Below, piece by piece: positions 1-8,900 of a stretch of DNA of 40,303 nucleotides. Both the position numbers and the translations under genes were made by a program. Origin of the DNA: Bifidobacteriaceae bacterium. GTDB lineage: Bacteria > Actinomycetota > Actinomycetes > Actinomycetales > Bifidobacteriaceae. Position 1 is the stretch's first letter. Every line of letters starts with the position of its first letter. The stretch is from contig JALCOX010000009.1 of the NCBI GenBank assembly GCA_022649925.1, positions 1 through 40,303 of the forward strand. Reading direction: 5' to 3'. The notes beneath the pieces are model-generated. The model was not told where the DNA came from. It did not search any database and saw only the letters and a list, made by a program, of their open reading frames with translations.

Positions 1-1057
1 AGGTGAGCACCGTGAGACAGAGCACGTAGCGGACCCACAGGGACCCACGCCACTGCCGCGATCCGTATATCAACGCTCCGACCATGGAACCGCCGGCAAA
101 GGTCGCCATCACGACACCGACGATGTACTCCTCACCCGCCGCCTTGGTCATGGCAACCAGCACCACGTCATAGGCGCTGAAGCTCATGGAGAAAACGGTG
201 AAACTCACGATGAGCAGAATCATGCCGGGAAATCCCAGCGCCGTGTGCTTTCCAAAGGAACGCAGCATAGCGACGGGCGATCTGCGCGAGTGCGACCGCT
301 GATGGCGTTCGTCCTCCTGTGCCACCGTTTCGCCGACGACTGTGGGGGCGTAGGTACGAGAACTGGCCTCAACATCCACCGGTTCGAGCGTGATGGCGGG
401 GGCCGCAGCAGAGCGCAGCGCAAAAAACACCGTGCCGCCTCCAATGAGTGCCGCCAGTGGGACGAAGAGCTGTGACACGGGGTGCACGGCCGTCGCCAGG
501 AACGTTGCGAAAACAGGCCCAATGACATAGATCAGCTCGTCAATTGCCGACTCGAATGAGTAGGCGGTGCTCAGCAGGCGGGGATCGTACCCTTCCCCGT
601 TGGCCTTCTTGCGCCTTAAGACCCACGTCCACCGGGTGCGCACGAGTGCGCCGAAGGAAAACTGGGTGAGTCCCATGAAGATCGCAATGAGATAGAGCGA
701 CCACAGCGGAAAGCGCACCAGAACGGCCCCGGCGAAGGCGGCGAGGCTCAACGCAGAGAGGGGCAAGGCAATGCGACCCACGGTGCGCTGACCGTAGCGG
801 TCGAAAAGCCTGGCAAAAATGGGAGTGGCCACAGCCGCCGCGAGCACGTAGACGGCGCTGAGAGTTCCCGCGCTCGTCCAGTCACCATAGAGGTGGTTGA
901 TGGCCAGCACAATGCCAAGGGAGATCATAGACATCGGCAGGCGCGCCAACGCCGCGGCCATGCTGAACGACTTGGCGCCCGGCACCGTGAAAATCTGAGA
1001 GTAAGGGCTTTTGTGGCCCGTATTAACGGAAGCTCCCTCGTGTCGCGAATCACTCAT
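1..1057 (-). CDS. MFS transporter (3' end beyond the window)
   Basis: The minus-strand reading frame begins at ATG 1057 (MSDSRHEGAS...) and stays open to base 1, so about 352 residues are visible and the C-terminus is missing. It has repeated hydrophobic helices typical of a 12-helix major facilitator: a first helix pair around residues 30-70, a loop with FARLFDRYGQR (the MFS loop 2-3 signature), a mid-protein charged loop rich in His, Arg and Glu (about residues 225-255), then a second helical half starting near LGFPGMILLIV. The start codon overlaps the stop of the upstream acetyltransferase (ATGAGTGA), so translation is probably coupled. Pairing with a GNAT enzyme suggests drug or metabolite efflux, but the substrate cannot be read from sequence. 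Confidence 0.85.
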   Translation of the reverse strand, partial: MSDSRHEGASVNTGHKSPYSQIFTVPGAKSFSMAAALARLPMSMISLGIVLAINHLYGDWTSAGTLSAVYVLAAAVATPIFARLFDRYGQRTVGRIALPLSALSLAAFAGAVLVRFPLWSLYLIAIFMGLTQFSFGALVRTRWTWVLRRKKANGEGYDPRLLSTAYSFESAIDELIYVIGPVFATFLATAVHPVSQLFVPLAALIGGGTVFFALRSAAAPAITLEPVDVEASSRTYAPTVVGETVAQEDERHQRSHSRRSPVAMLRSFGKHTALGFPGMILLIVSFTVFSMSFSAYDVVLVAMTKAAGEEYIVGVVMATFAGGSMVGALIYGSRQWRGSLWVRYVLCLTVLT

Positions 1058-1805
1058 GAGCGGATTTCTCCCCGCCTGACATTGAACCGGCCCAGGCTCG
1101 GTCCGCAGGTTTCGTGTACGACGCGCGACCTACGGCCCCACTGGGTGTGGCCTTGTAAGAGAGATTGCGGTAGGAAGATCCCTGATACACGAACTTGTCG
1201 TAAGTACCCCCGTCGAGGCTGGGGGCACCCTCGTGCGCGGCGACGCGACTCAATCCCTTATGTTCATAGAACCCGTAGTCGCACTCCGAGTCGGTGTAGA
1301 GGTAGTAAGAATCAAGTCCCACAGCGAGAAGGTGACGGAGGAAGGCGTCATAGAGACGCGCTCCCACGCGGTGCCCGCGTGCCTGCGGGGCGACGATGAA
1401 GAGAAGGAGCTCGGCGTCACAGTTCTGGCGGGAATCGTGCGCAAGCCGATCCACGTCAGCCCGGTCTGCTGCGAGGTATTTCTTTATGCGTTCAGAGTCG
1501 TCGAGCCCGTCAAAGAGACTGTACGACGCGGCGAAATCAGCCGGCGAGACCACCGTACCCAGTTGAGGCTGGCCCGCTACACGCACTGCAGCGACGCCGC
1601 AAACACGGCCGTCAATCGTGGCCACGCGAATATACGTCGCCTGAGAAAGCAGGTGCATCGCGTCGTTGGTGGCAACTGCCACGGAAGCCTCGTGACTGCC
1701 CGCATACGAATCGTCGAACCACATTTGCCGGCTCATTTCGGCGATCTCTTGGACATCTTCCCGGGTTGCCGGCCTGAATTGCGTCTGCACACTACTCACT
1801 TTCAT
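1050..1805 (-). CDS. GNAT-family N-acetyltransferase
   Basis: A GNAT-fold protein of about 251 residues from the chosen ATG at 1805 (MKVSSVQTQF). It would transfer an acetyl group from acetyl-CoA to an unknown acceptor. The acetyl-CoA pyrophosphate-binding motif is visible as QARGHRVGARL (Q/R-x-x-G-x-G/A), preceded by the strand ELLLFIVAP and followed by the helix LYDAFLRHLL. The N-terminal FRPATREDVQEIAEM is also typical. An in-frame ATG at 1856 would add 17 residues (MGGLPADRLR...); I prefer 1805 because the homologous region begins there, but neither start has a well-spaced Shine-Dalgarno. The stop overlaps the start of the following MFS gene, forming a two-gene operon. The substrate is unknown. 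Confidence 0.85.
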   Translation of the reverse strand: MKVSSVQTQFRPATREDVQEIAEMSRQMWFDDSYAGSHEASVAVATNDAMHLLSQATYIRVATIDGRVCGVAAVRVAGQPQLGTVVSPADFAASYSLFDGLDDSERIKKYLAADRADVDRLAHDSRQNCDAELLLFIVAPQARGHRVGARLYDAFLRHLLAVGLDSYYLYTDSECDYGFYEHKGLSRVAAHEGAPSLDGGTYDKFVYQGSSYRNLSYKATPSGAVGRASYTKPADRAWAGSMSGGEKSAHE

Positions 1806-1871
1806 CGGTCTGATCTTTTGAACCGACCTCAGCCTATCAGCCGGTAACCCACCCATCTCACCTTTGGCTTA

Positions 1872-1898
1872 AGGGCGGAGCAACATCCCCTCCGCCCT
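1872..1898 (-). terminator. Hairpin at the end of adnB
   Basis: On the minus strand a 9-bp GC-rich stem (AGGGCGGAG with CTCCGCCCT, loop about 9 nt) starts at the adnB stop codon and precedes the acetyltransferase gene. No long U-tract follows, so it may be an imperfect terminator or an mRNA-stabilising hairpin. Confidence 0.45.
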
Positions 1899-4800
1899 CA
1901 CTCATCGTCCTCACTCGTCACTCTCTGCAACAGCGCTGAATGGGCCAACAGTCGGCGTTCGATATCTTCCTGCGTCTGCGAAACATCTGCAAAAATCGCA
2001 CGATCCTGCGGCGACTCCCGGTTGATGTAGTAGAGGCAAGCGTCCACCTGCGACAAGGGGATGTCGAGGTTGCGGTGCAGCGCGATGCGATATACGTCGA
2101 GTTGCAACATAGCGCGCTCACTCGCCTCCCCCGGAGCAGGCTTCCGTCCCGTTTTCCAATCCACGATGGTGTAGCGCGGCTCCGAAGACTCTCCGCGAGA
2201 CGCACTCGAGTCACGCTCCGCGCCGCGATACCAACCGTGGAAAACGGCGTCCATCTTCGCCACCACGCGCAGGCCGAAGACGTCAATCACATACGAGTTC
2301 TCCACGCTCTCAACCGGTCTGTGAGCCCACTCAGAATCCGCCAAACGGTGCTGCCAGGTGAGCAGTTTACGTGCCTGCTCCCCCTCTCCCGTCTCAAAAA
2401 CAGGAATGGCCGCCTCGGGGTCGAGAAACTCCTGGGCCCAACTGTGGAAGCGCGTTCCCAAATCAGCCACAGAGTTCGGAGGCTGGGGAACCGGGCGGAG
2501 GATTCCCACCAGTGCAGTCCGCTCGGAGGCCACGCGGGCCGAGTGTGCCTCCTCGCTCTCACCTGCTGCCCCCTCTGCTCCGAGTGATGCCAGCCGCTGC
2601 AACTGCGTGGTTCCGAGCGAGAGCGTCGGAAGCACTCGCGACACCCGCCTGCGCAGGGGGTCAAGTGCAGATTCGTCTTCACCGACGTCGCCCGCCGCGC
2701 CGACCTGCACTGAACCCTCCTGAGTGCCCCTCTGCGTCTGCGCGACGAGAATCTTGGCCCGCTCTAAGAGACTCTCATCGACCGAGTCGTCAGGGGCGTT
2801 CGGTCCGCCCGAATCGTCCAAGTCGTCCGAGTCCCCATTCCCCTCGTCCTTCTCTGCCTCAATCTCACTGCGTACAACGCTCGCAGCACGCTTCAAAGTC
2901 GTTGCGACACCGTCGTCGAGGCGCACCGGCCACGACCCCACAGAGGCGAGCGCCTTGCCGGATTCCTCATCGATGTCGGAATCGGTGATCTCAGCAACAT
3001 CCTCCATCAGTATTTTTTCGAGATCTTCGGCATCCGCACCACTGGCGACTCCCCTGCACTGCCTGGCCGCGCCCTGCGCCTCTTTCCACTCGTCTTCGTC
3101 CCCTCCCCGCACCCGAGCACCGGACTGGCCGGAAACGAAGTCAAAGGAATCCTTCCAGAAAACGCCCGCCGCATCCGGCTGCAAATCCGTGCGCATCACG
3201 CCTTCCGAAGGCTTATCGGAGCGCTGGTGGCCGCTGTAGCTGAGCATGACGGCGTTCTTGCTGCGCGTCACGGCCACATACGCGAGTCGACGCTCGTCGG
3301 CATGGGCGCGGGAACCGTACTCCTCACGCAGCGACAGAAAATCGTGCGACTGACCAATCTCCCTCTGCTCCTTGTCCGTTTCGTAAACTTCGGCATCGAG
3401 GGACTCGACGGAGTCGAGTACGTCGAGCGAACCCAAAGGATCGTTCGGCATCGCGGCGTGTGGAAAGCGCGGCAAGATGCGGGCATCGGAGCGCATGGGG
3501 GCCGGAACCGCCGCCGCATCCTCGATCCACGCCTCGGAGGTGGCCGTGAAATATCGCTCCCCAGACTCACCATCCGGAGAAATACCCCCCTCGGGGAACG
3601 TGACGGACTTTGAGGAAGGGAACGCCTCCTTCGTCATCCCCGCGACCGCCACGGCCTTCCACCCCAACCCCTTCGCCTGATGGATGGTCATGAGCACCAC
3701 GTCGGCGCGGCGCCCCGAAGACAGCACGGGCTCGTCCGGGTCTTTCTCCAAAGCCTCCACCCACTGCACGTATCCTCGCAACGTGGGTGAGATGGCCTCC
3801 GGCAGTTCTGCAGCATACGTGGCGACCATGTCGGTTATCGCGTCGAGGCTTGAACTGACGCCCGCCCTGCTGATCGTTTCCTCACGCTCGGTGCCCAAGT
3901 CCTGCATCGCTTGATGAACCACGAGGTCGACGTCGAGGTCCAGCGCCTCAATGGCCTCGTGCAACGCGGCCGAAACACTCGTGTTCTGGACCGACTCCAC
4001 GCTCATGACAGCCCGCGAGAACTCCGCAATTGCCTCAACCGCTCTTCGGTCCATCCCCTGATCGGAGAGCTGGTGCAGCGTGGCCGGATCCAGCACCACG
4101 TCGATGAGGGTGACAAGGTTGGGAACGATATCTCGGTGCTCGTGCACCAGCCGCGAGCGCTCGGCTTCGTTCTCCTCACCCGTGCCATAGCCCGCCGTAC
4201 GCAGCGCCGCATACTGCTGTTCCACGTTGAGTTGTTCGGCAAAGCGGGCGAGGTCGCGCAGCTGAGATCCGCTCAGCCCATACCGAGGTGAAGCGAGCAG
4301 TCGCATCGCGGCGCTCGATGCGGTGTGATCGGTCGCCACAGTGAGCAGAGAGAAAAGATCCTGAACTTCAGGTTTGCTCATGATGTCGGAGAATCCCACC
4401 ACTTCGTAGGACAATCCTGCGGCCTCCAACGCCTGCGCATACTGGGACATGTGACTCTTCGAGCGCACCAGGACTGCCACTGGAGTCTCGGCATCGTCCT
4501 TGTACCGCTGGCTGTATTTGCGCGCGAATGCGGCGATGGCTGCCGCCTCTTGCTTGCGCGTCGAATACCCTGTCACCGCAACACTTCCCTGCGTAGCCGG
4601 ATGCGCCAGAGTGTCGAGAACGTTGAGCTTGTTGACATCGACCTCGCGCACCTCGGAGCTGGAGCGACCCCCCTTCCGCGTCAAGTACTCGGGCTTTCTC
4701 AAAGGAAGCGTGAGCACGTTGGCGAGATCGAGAACCCGCTGGGGATTTCGCACCGAGAAGGTGAGTGAGCTGGGAGTCGTCCCCTCCAGATCGAAATCGC

Positions 4801-5968
4801 TCTGAAACAGAGTGAAGGCTCCGGGGCTCGCGCCTCGCCACGCGTAGATCGATTGGAAAGGATCACCTACTGCCGTCACTCGCGAATGCTGTTGGGAATC
4901 CGAGGGGTGGAAGAGCCTCGCAATGAGCTTGGCCTGGGTCGTGGAGGTGTCCTGGTATTCGTCAAGAAAGACGTGAGTGTAGTGCCGGCGATACACCTCC
5001 CCGATGGAGGGGAATCTCACGAGGAGTTGCAGGGCGTACACAGCGAAGTCCGAGAATTCTGCGAAGTGCTCCTCCCGCTTGCGCTCGTTGTAGATTTTGG
5101 CGAGTTTGAGCAGTCGGCGGCGCTCCTGGGCGACCTCGAGCAAATGATTCGTTCGGAAAAGGGCACGACGGTGGTTCTTGGCGGCGAGCTCGGGGAGTCG
5201 CTTTTCCTCTTTTTTGAACGACGATTTCACACTGGGCTCGCTCGGGGCCGTGAGGTACTCTGCCGCCTCAGGGTCCAGCTCGAGTTCGTGATGAACCAGC
5301 GCCGAGGTCTTCGCAATGAAGGCGTCGTTCCACGTGAGTGCCGAATCCACCGCCGCGTCAACGCTGAGATGGTCCTCGTCGATCATGTAGCTGAGGCACT
5401 CGTCCGAGATCTTGAGAATTCCGTGCACCAGGGCGTCGAATCGGCTGGTCGGCTGATCGCTCACATCGTCGTCATCCGGCCCGGAGAAGAGATCGGCCAT
5501 CGACTCCGCCACCACCCGGCTGGCGAGTTCGTAGCGACCGGCGTCGCTCAACGGCATCACGGACTGATCCACCCCAACGAGCAGACCATACTGACGCACG
5601 ATGTGTTGGAAGAAGGCGTCGTAGGTCATCACGTCTGGCCTCATGGTGAGCGCCTCGACTCTGCTCACAGTGCCGTTCAGAGTTTCACTCACCCGCTCGG
5701 TGACCCTGCTCTGCAACTCCTGTGCCGCCTTGTTGGTGAAGGTGAGTCCGAGAATCGAATTGGCGGGAACCCTCGCGGAGGGATCCGCGGCCGTCATCAG
5801 CGCAATGATGCGTTCGGTCATCGTGAACGTTTTGCCTGAGCCGGCACCTGCAACCACGAGTACGTCGCTGCGTGAATCGGCGGAGATCACCGCGCGCTGC
5901 TCCGGTGTCAACTTGTCGTTCAGATCGGCCGCTTCACCCGTGTCCTGAGGTGTGTTCTTACTCATCAT
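1898..5968 (-). CDS. adnB: AdnB-type ATP-dependent helicase-nuclease subunit
   Basis: A UvrD/SF1A helicase fused to a C-terminal PD-(D/E)XK nuclease, 1356 residues. It is the lead motor of the actinobacterial AdnAB complex that resects double-strand-break ends for recombination. All helicase motifs are intact: Q-motif LTPEQRAV, Walker A GAGSGKT (residues 41-47), Ia LTFTNKAAQE, Walker B DEYQDT (336-341), III GDPFQSIYAWRG, V TIHQAKGLGWK and VI YVAVTRSKN. The nuclease motif VDWKTG is near residues 1269-1274. A long acidic, Ser-rich low-complexity linker lies before the nuclease (around 3150-2690 in window coordinates), making the protein longer than the roughly 1100 residues I recall for mycobacterial AdnB. 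The start overlaps the adnA stop by 4 nt (ATGA), so the subunits are made in a coupled way. Confidence 0.9.
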   Translation of the reverse strand: MMSKNTPQDTGEAADLNDKLTPEQRAVISADSRSDVLVVAGAGSGKTFTMTERIIALMTAADPSARVPANSILGLTFTNKAAQELQSRVTERVSETLNGTVSRVEALTMRPDVMTYDAFFQHIVRQYGLLVGVDQSVMPLSDAGRYELASRVVAESMADLFSGPDDDDVSDQPTSRFDALVHGILKISDECLSYMIDEDHLSVDAAVDSALTWNDAFIAKTSALVHHELELDPEAAEYLTAPSEPSVKSSFKKEEKRLPELAAKNHRRALFRTNHLLEVAQERRRLLKLAKIYNERKREEHFAEFSDFAVYALQLLVRFPSIGEVYRRHYTHVFLDEYQDTSTTQAKLIARLFHPSDSQQHSRVTAVGDPFQSIYAWRGASPGAFTLFQSDFDLEGTTPSSLTFSVRNPQRVLDLANVLTLPLRKPEYLTRKGGRSSSEVREVDVNKLNVLDTLAHPATQGSVAVTGYSTRKQEAAAIAAFARKYSQRYKDDAETPVAVLVRSKSHMSQYAQALEAAGLSYEVVGFSDIMSKPEVQDLFSLLTVATDHTASSAAMRLLASPRYGLSGSQLRDLARFAEQLNVEQQYAALRTAGYGTGEENEAERSRLVHEHRDIVPNLVTLIDVVLDPATLHQLSDQGMDRRAVEAIAEFSRAVMSVESVQNTSVSAALHEAIEALDLDVDLVVHQAMQDLGTEREETISRAGVSSSLDAITDMVATYAAELPEAISPTLRGYVQWVEALEKDPDEPVLSSGRRADVVLMTIHQAKGLGWKAVAVAGMTKEAFPSSKSVTFPEGGISPDGESGERYFTATSEAWIEDAAAVPAPMRSDARILPRFPHAAMPNDPLGSLDVLDSVESLDAEVYETDKEQREIGQSHDFLSLREEYGSRAHADERRLAYVAVTRSKNAVMLSYSGHQRSDKPSEGVMRTDLQPDAAGVFWKDSFDFVSGQSGARVRGGDEDEWKEAQGAARQCRGVASGADAEDLEKILMEDVAEITDSDIDEESGKALASVGSWPVRLDDGVATTLKRAASVVRSEIEAEKDEGNGDSDDLDDSGGPNAPDDSVDESLLERAKILVAQTQRGTQEGSVQVGAAGDVGEDESALDPLRRRVSRVLPTLSLGTTQLQRLASLGAEGAAGESEEAHSARVASERTALVGILRPVPQPPNSVADLGTRFHSWAQEFLDPEAAIPVFETGEGEQARKLLTWQHRLADSEWAHRPVESVENSYVIDVFGLRVVAKMDAVFHGWYRGAERDSSASRGESSEPRYTIVDWKTGRKPAPGEASERAMLQLDVYRIALHRNLDIPLSQVDACLYYINRESPQDRAIFADVSQTQEDIERRLLAHSALLQRVTSEDDE

Positions 5969-8900
5969 TTCTCCGCTCTACCCACATGTGCCTGGCCACC
6001 GTGACTGGGACCATAGACGGTTTGAGACACCTCCGGCCACGCCGGGCAAATGCCCTTGAAGGCACAGAAGGTGCACGCCGGGCCTCGTTTGGGGACGAAA
6101 TGGTCGGACTGCTTGTATCCGGCCGCATAAAAAATACGAGCGATCATGCTGAGACACCACATGAGGGTCTCGTTGCCTGCCGCCGCCTCTTCCAACCGGT
6201 TCATCGCCTCGAAGGCCACGGGGTACGGATCCGTTTCCTTGAAGAGGCTACCGATGTGAGGAGCTCGCGGCCGGGGGGTGAAATGCTCGTTGAAGGCCTC
6301 CCGGGACTCGAAGAGCGCCGGTTGGTACGCGGCCTCGATGGCGCCCGCTGCCGATGCCGGAGCGGCGCCCGCCTCGACGTCGAAGAGCACCGAACGCTCC
6401 ACCGTCACCGAGTCGTTCGGGTCCTGGGTGAACAGCAATCCCAGCTGATAACACACCAACTGCAGATCCGAGAAAACTGAAGATCCGGTGTGCTTCTTGC
6501 CGGTCTTGTAATCCACCACGTCGACGATCCTGTTTCCCCTTCGCTCCCGATATTCCAGTCGGTCGATGCGCCCACTCAGCGTGATGACAGCCTTCTGGGA
6601 AAAGTCCGCGTCAAAGCCGTCGGCGAGCGCACTCAGAGCGGCGGCGACCTCGGCACTGAGCGTATGGGCGTCTTTCCCGTTTTCCTGCGACGCACCCGTG
6701 AGCGCATGCTCCACCATCGGCAGGATGCTGCGCAGCGAGAACTGTGCGCGGAAGGACTTTTCGGCCTCGACACCGGTGAGTGCCCCCGCTGGCGGCAGCT
6801 CATTCTTGACCGGCTTCTCCCGCTGCGTATCGATCCCATAGAGAGGGTTGCGGCTCTCGACGAAGTAAGTGGCGATGTTTTCCAGAACGGCAGCGGCCTT
6901 GCGATCCTGCTGAGCGATGGTGTACAGATCTGCAACTTTGTCGCTCGGCGTCTGCTGAGCTCGGGTTTGCTTGAAATGGGAGAGCATGTGGTCGCGCAGC
7001 TCCTCGAAGCTGGCACTGCGGTCGAGCCCCAGTTGGGTCGCCTCCTCGGCGCAGCCGTGGATGAGCGTTCCAAAGCTGGTGGCGGCGTTGCCAGAACGCG
7101 GGCCGTTGTACTTGTTCTCCATTGCCCATTTCAACGGGCAGCGCCACAGTTGGTCGACACTGGAGGGGGACAGAGTCACGGGCAGGCTCTCGGGACTTGC
7201 CTCCGCGTCATCTCGTTCGGTCTCCTCAGCCTCAGACACGTCAACAAAGCCCCACGTCTGCGGGTCGGCACCCTGCACCCCTTGGCGAGCGAGATAGGCC
7301 AGAGTTTTCACGGCGTCGGCAACCTCTGGCGGCAGAGGAGTCGTGCTCCCCTGGGACAGGTGGCGCGTCAGTCGAGCCCTCGCAATTGCGACGAGGCCAC
7401 GCTCGGAGGTGTCGAGCCCTCCACGCAGATCCGTCCCCGCTTCGGAAGCCCCGCCGACATCAGGGACCGCACCCTCGGCAGGTATACGTGCCCTCATCAG
7501 GCTGGGTCCGCCCACCTGCGTGAAGGCCTGTGCGCTCGACTCACCTGATCCGGTGGAACCGAAGAGCTCAGGCAAGAATGCAAGGAGAAACTCGGAGGGA
7601 ACCGCCGTGTCAGAGAGGACGGCACTCACCGTGACGCGCACGCTGGCCCGAGTGAGCGCAACGAGGAAACTCTTCATCTCCGAATAGAGCGTGGCCAAGC
7701 GAATACGGCGGGAATCGAGGACTGCTCCCCTGTCGCTCTCTGAATCGCCGTTGGGGGATGTGGCCCGGTGCAGTCGGCCTGAAAGAACCGTGTCCGCCAA
7801 CACTTCCGCCCCGAAAAGGGTATTGCGCGGAGTGAGATTGGGCCAAACATCCTGCTGGAGGGAGGGAATCCATACGTATTTCTTCTCCACACCTGAGGCG
7901 CCGGCCGGCGTCGCCACGCTCACGGCATCCTCCTGGGGCGCAACCTTGGCCAGAGAGTCCGCTTCGATGTCGAGGCTGCTGATCCGTTCGACAAAATCCG
8001 CAAGGGTTTCGTCCTCTGTGACTGCCGAGGCGTGGTTGAACAGTCGAATAACGGTGTCGAGGAGACGGTTTGCAGTGCGTCCTTCTACTGTCGCCGAAAG
8101 CGCGCGCTCCTGCCACACCTGTGCGAGCGAACAGGCATCCCACACGAACCACAACGTCTCATAGACGTGCACTGGAGATTCTCCCTCTCCCTTCTGTGCC
8201 GCGGCAGTGCGCACGACGTCTATCAGCCGCATCAGGGCCGCCACGTCGTCGTCGGCGAGTGTGTGAGCAGCATCAGATTGGCGACGACCCCTCGACAGAA
8301 TCGAGTCGATCATTCCGCTCAACACATCCCGCACTTCCTGATCGCCAAGCACCAACAGCGAAAAGAGCCCGTTGACTCCAATGGGAGCATCGCTGTCATT
8401 GTCTACGTCCCCCCGCAAACGAACCCACGCTTGATGTAGAAGCGTGAAACGGGAGGCAGCGTCGTCGAGAATATTCTCGTCAGACTGGGCGGAAGCCATG
8501 GCTTCCAGAACGGCCAGGGAGGCCACGGCAGCCGTGAGTCTCTGCAGTCGCAAGGGGCGCTCGCCGCCCCAAGCGGTTGGAACGGTGAAAAGTGGAGAAT
8601 TCGCTGCGCGCTTGAGCTGCTCAACGAGAGCGGCAGCCGTCTCGGAAGTGAGATCCTCGCGCTCGGCCCGTTGCGCCAGATCAACCAAGGAGAGAAGCGC
8701 GAGGAGCCCCTGAACTACCGGTTCTTCCTTGAGTGGGCGCGACACCGATGAGTACGAAACCGGAATGTTTTCCGTCTCGAAACGGTGCCCGATCATCTGC
8801 AACGTCGCGTTATCGTGGGCAATAACTTCGAGGTCCCTCCACTCAAGACCAGGGTTGCGAAGCTTCGTATCCTTGACGTTCCAAACCAGATCGTCAAGCT

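Noticed and set aside
4853-5839. Long open frame on the plus strand opposite adnB
   Set aside because: It lies wholly antisense to a recognised helicase-nuclease gene, shows no domain, and has no ribosome binding site; GC-rich codon bias creates such frames.
6490-7548. Long open frame on the plus strand opposite adnA
   Set aside because: Antisense shadow of the AdnA nuclease region, with no recognisable motif.
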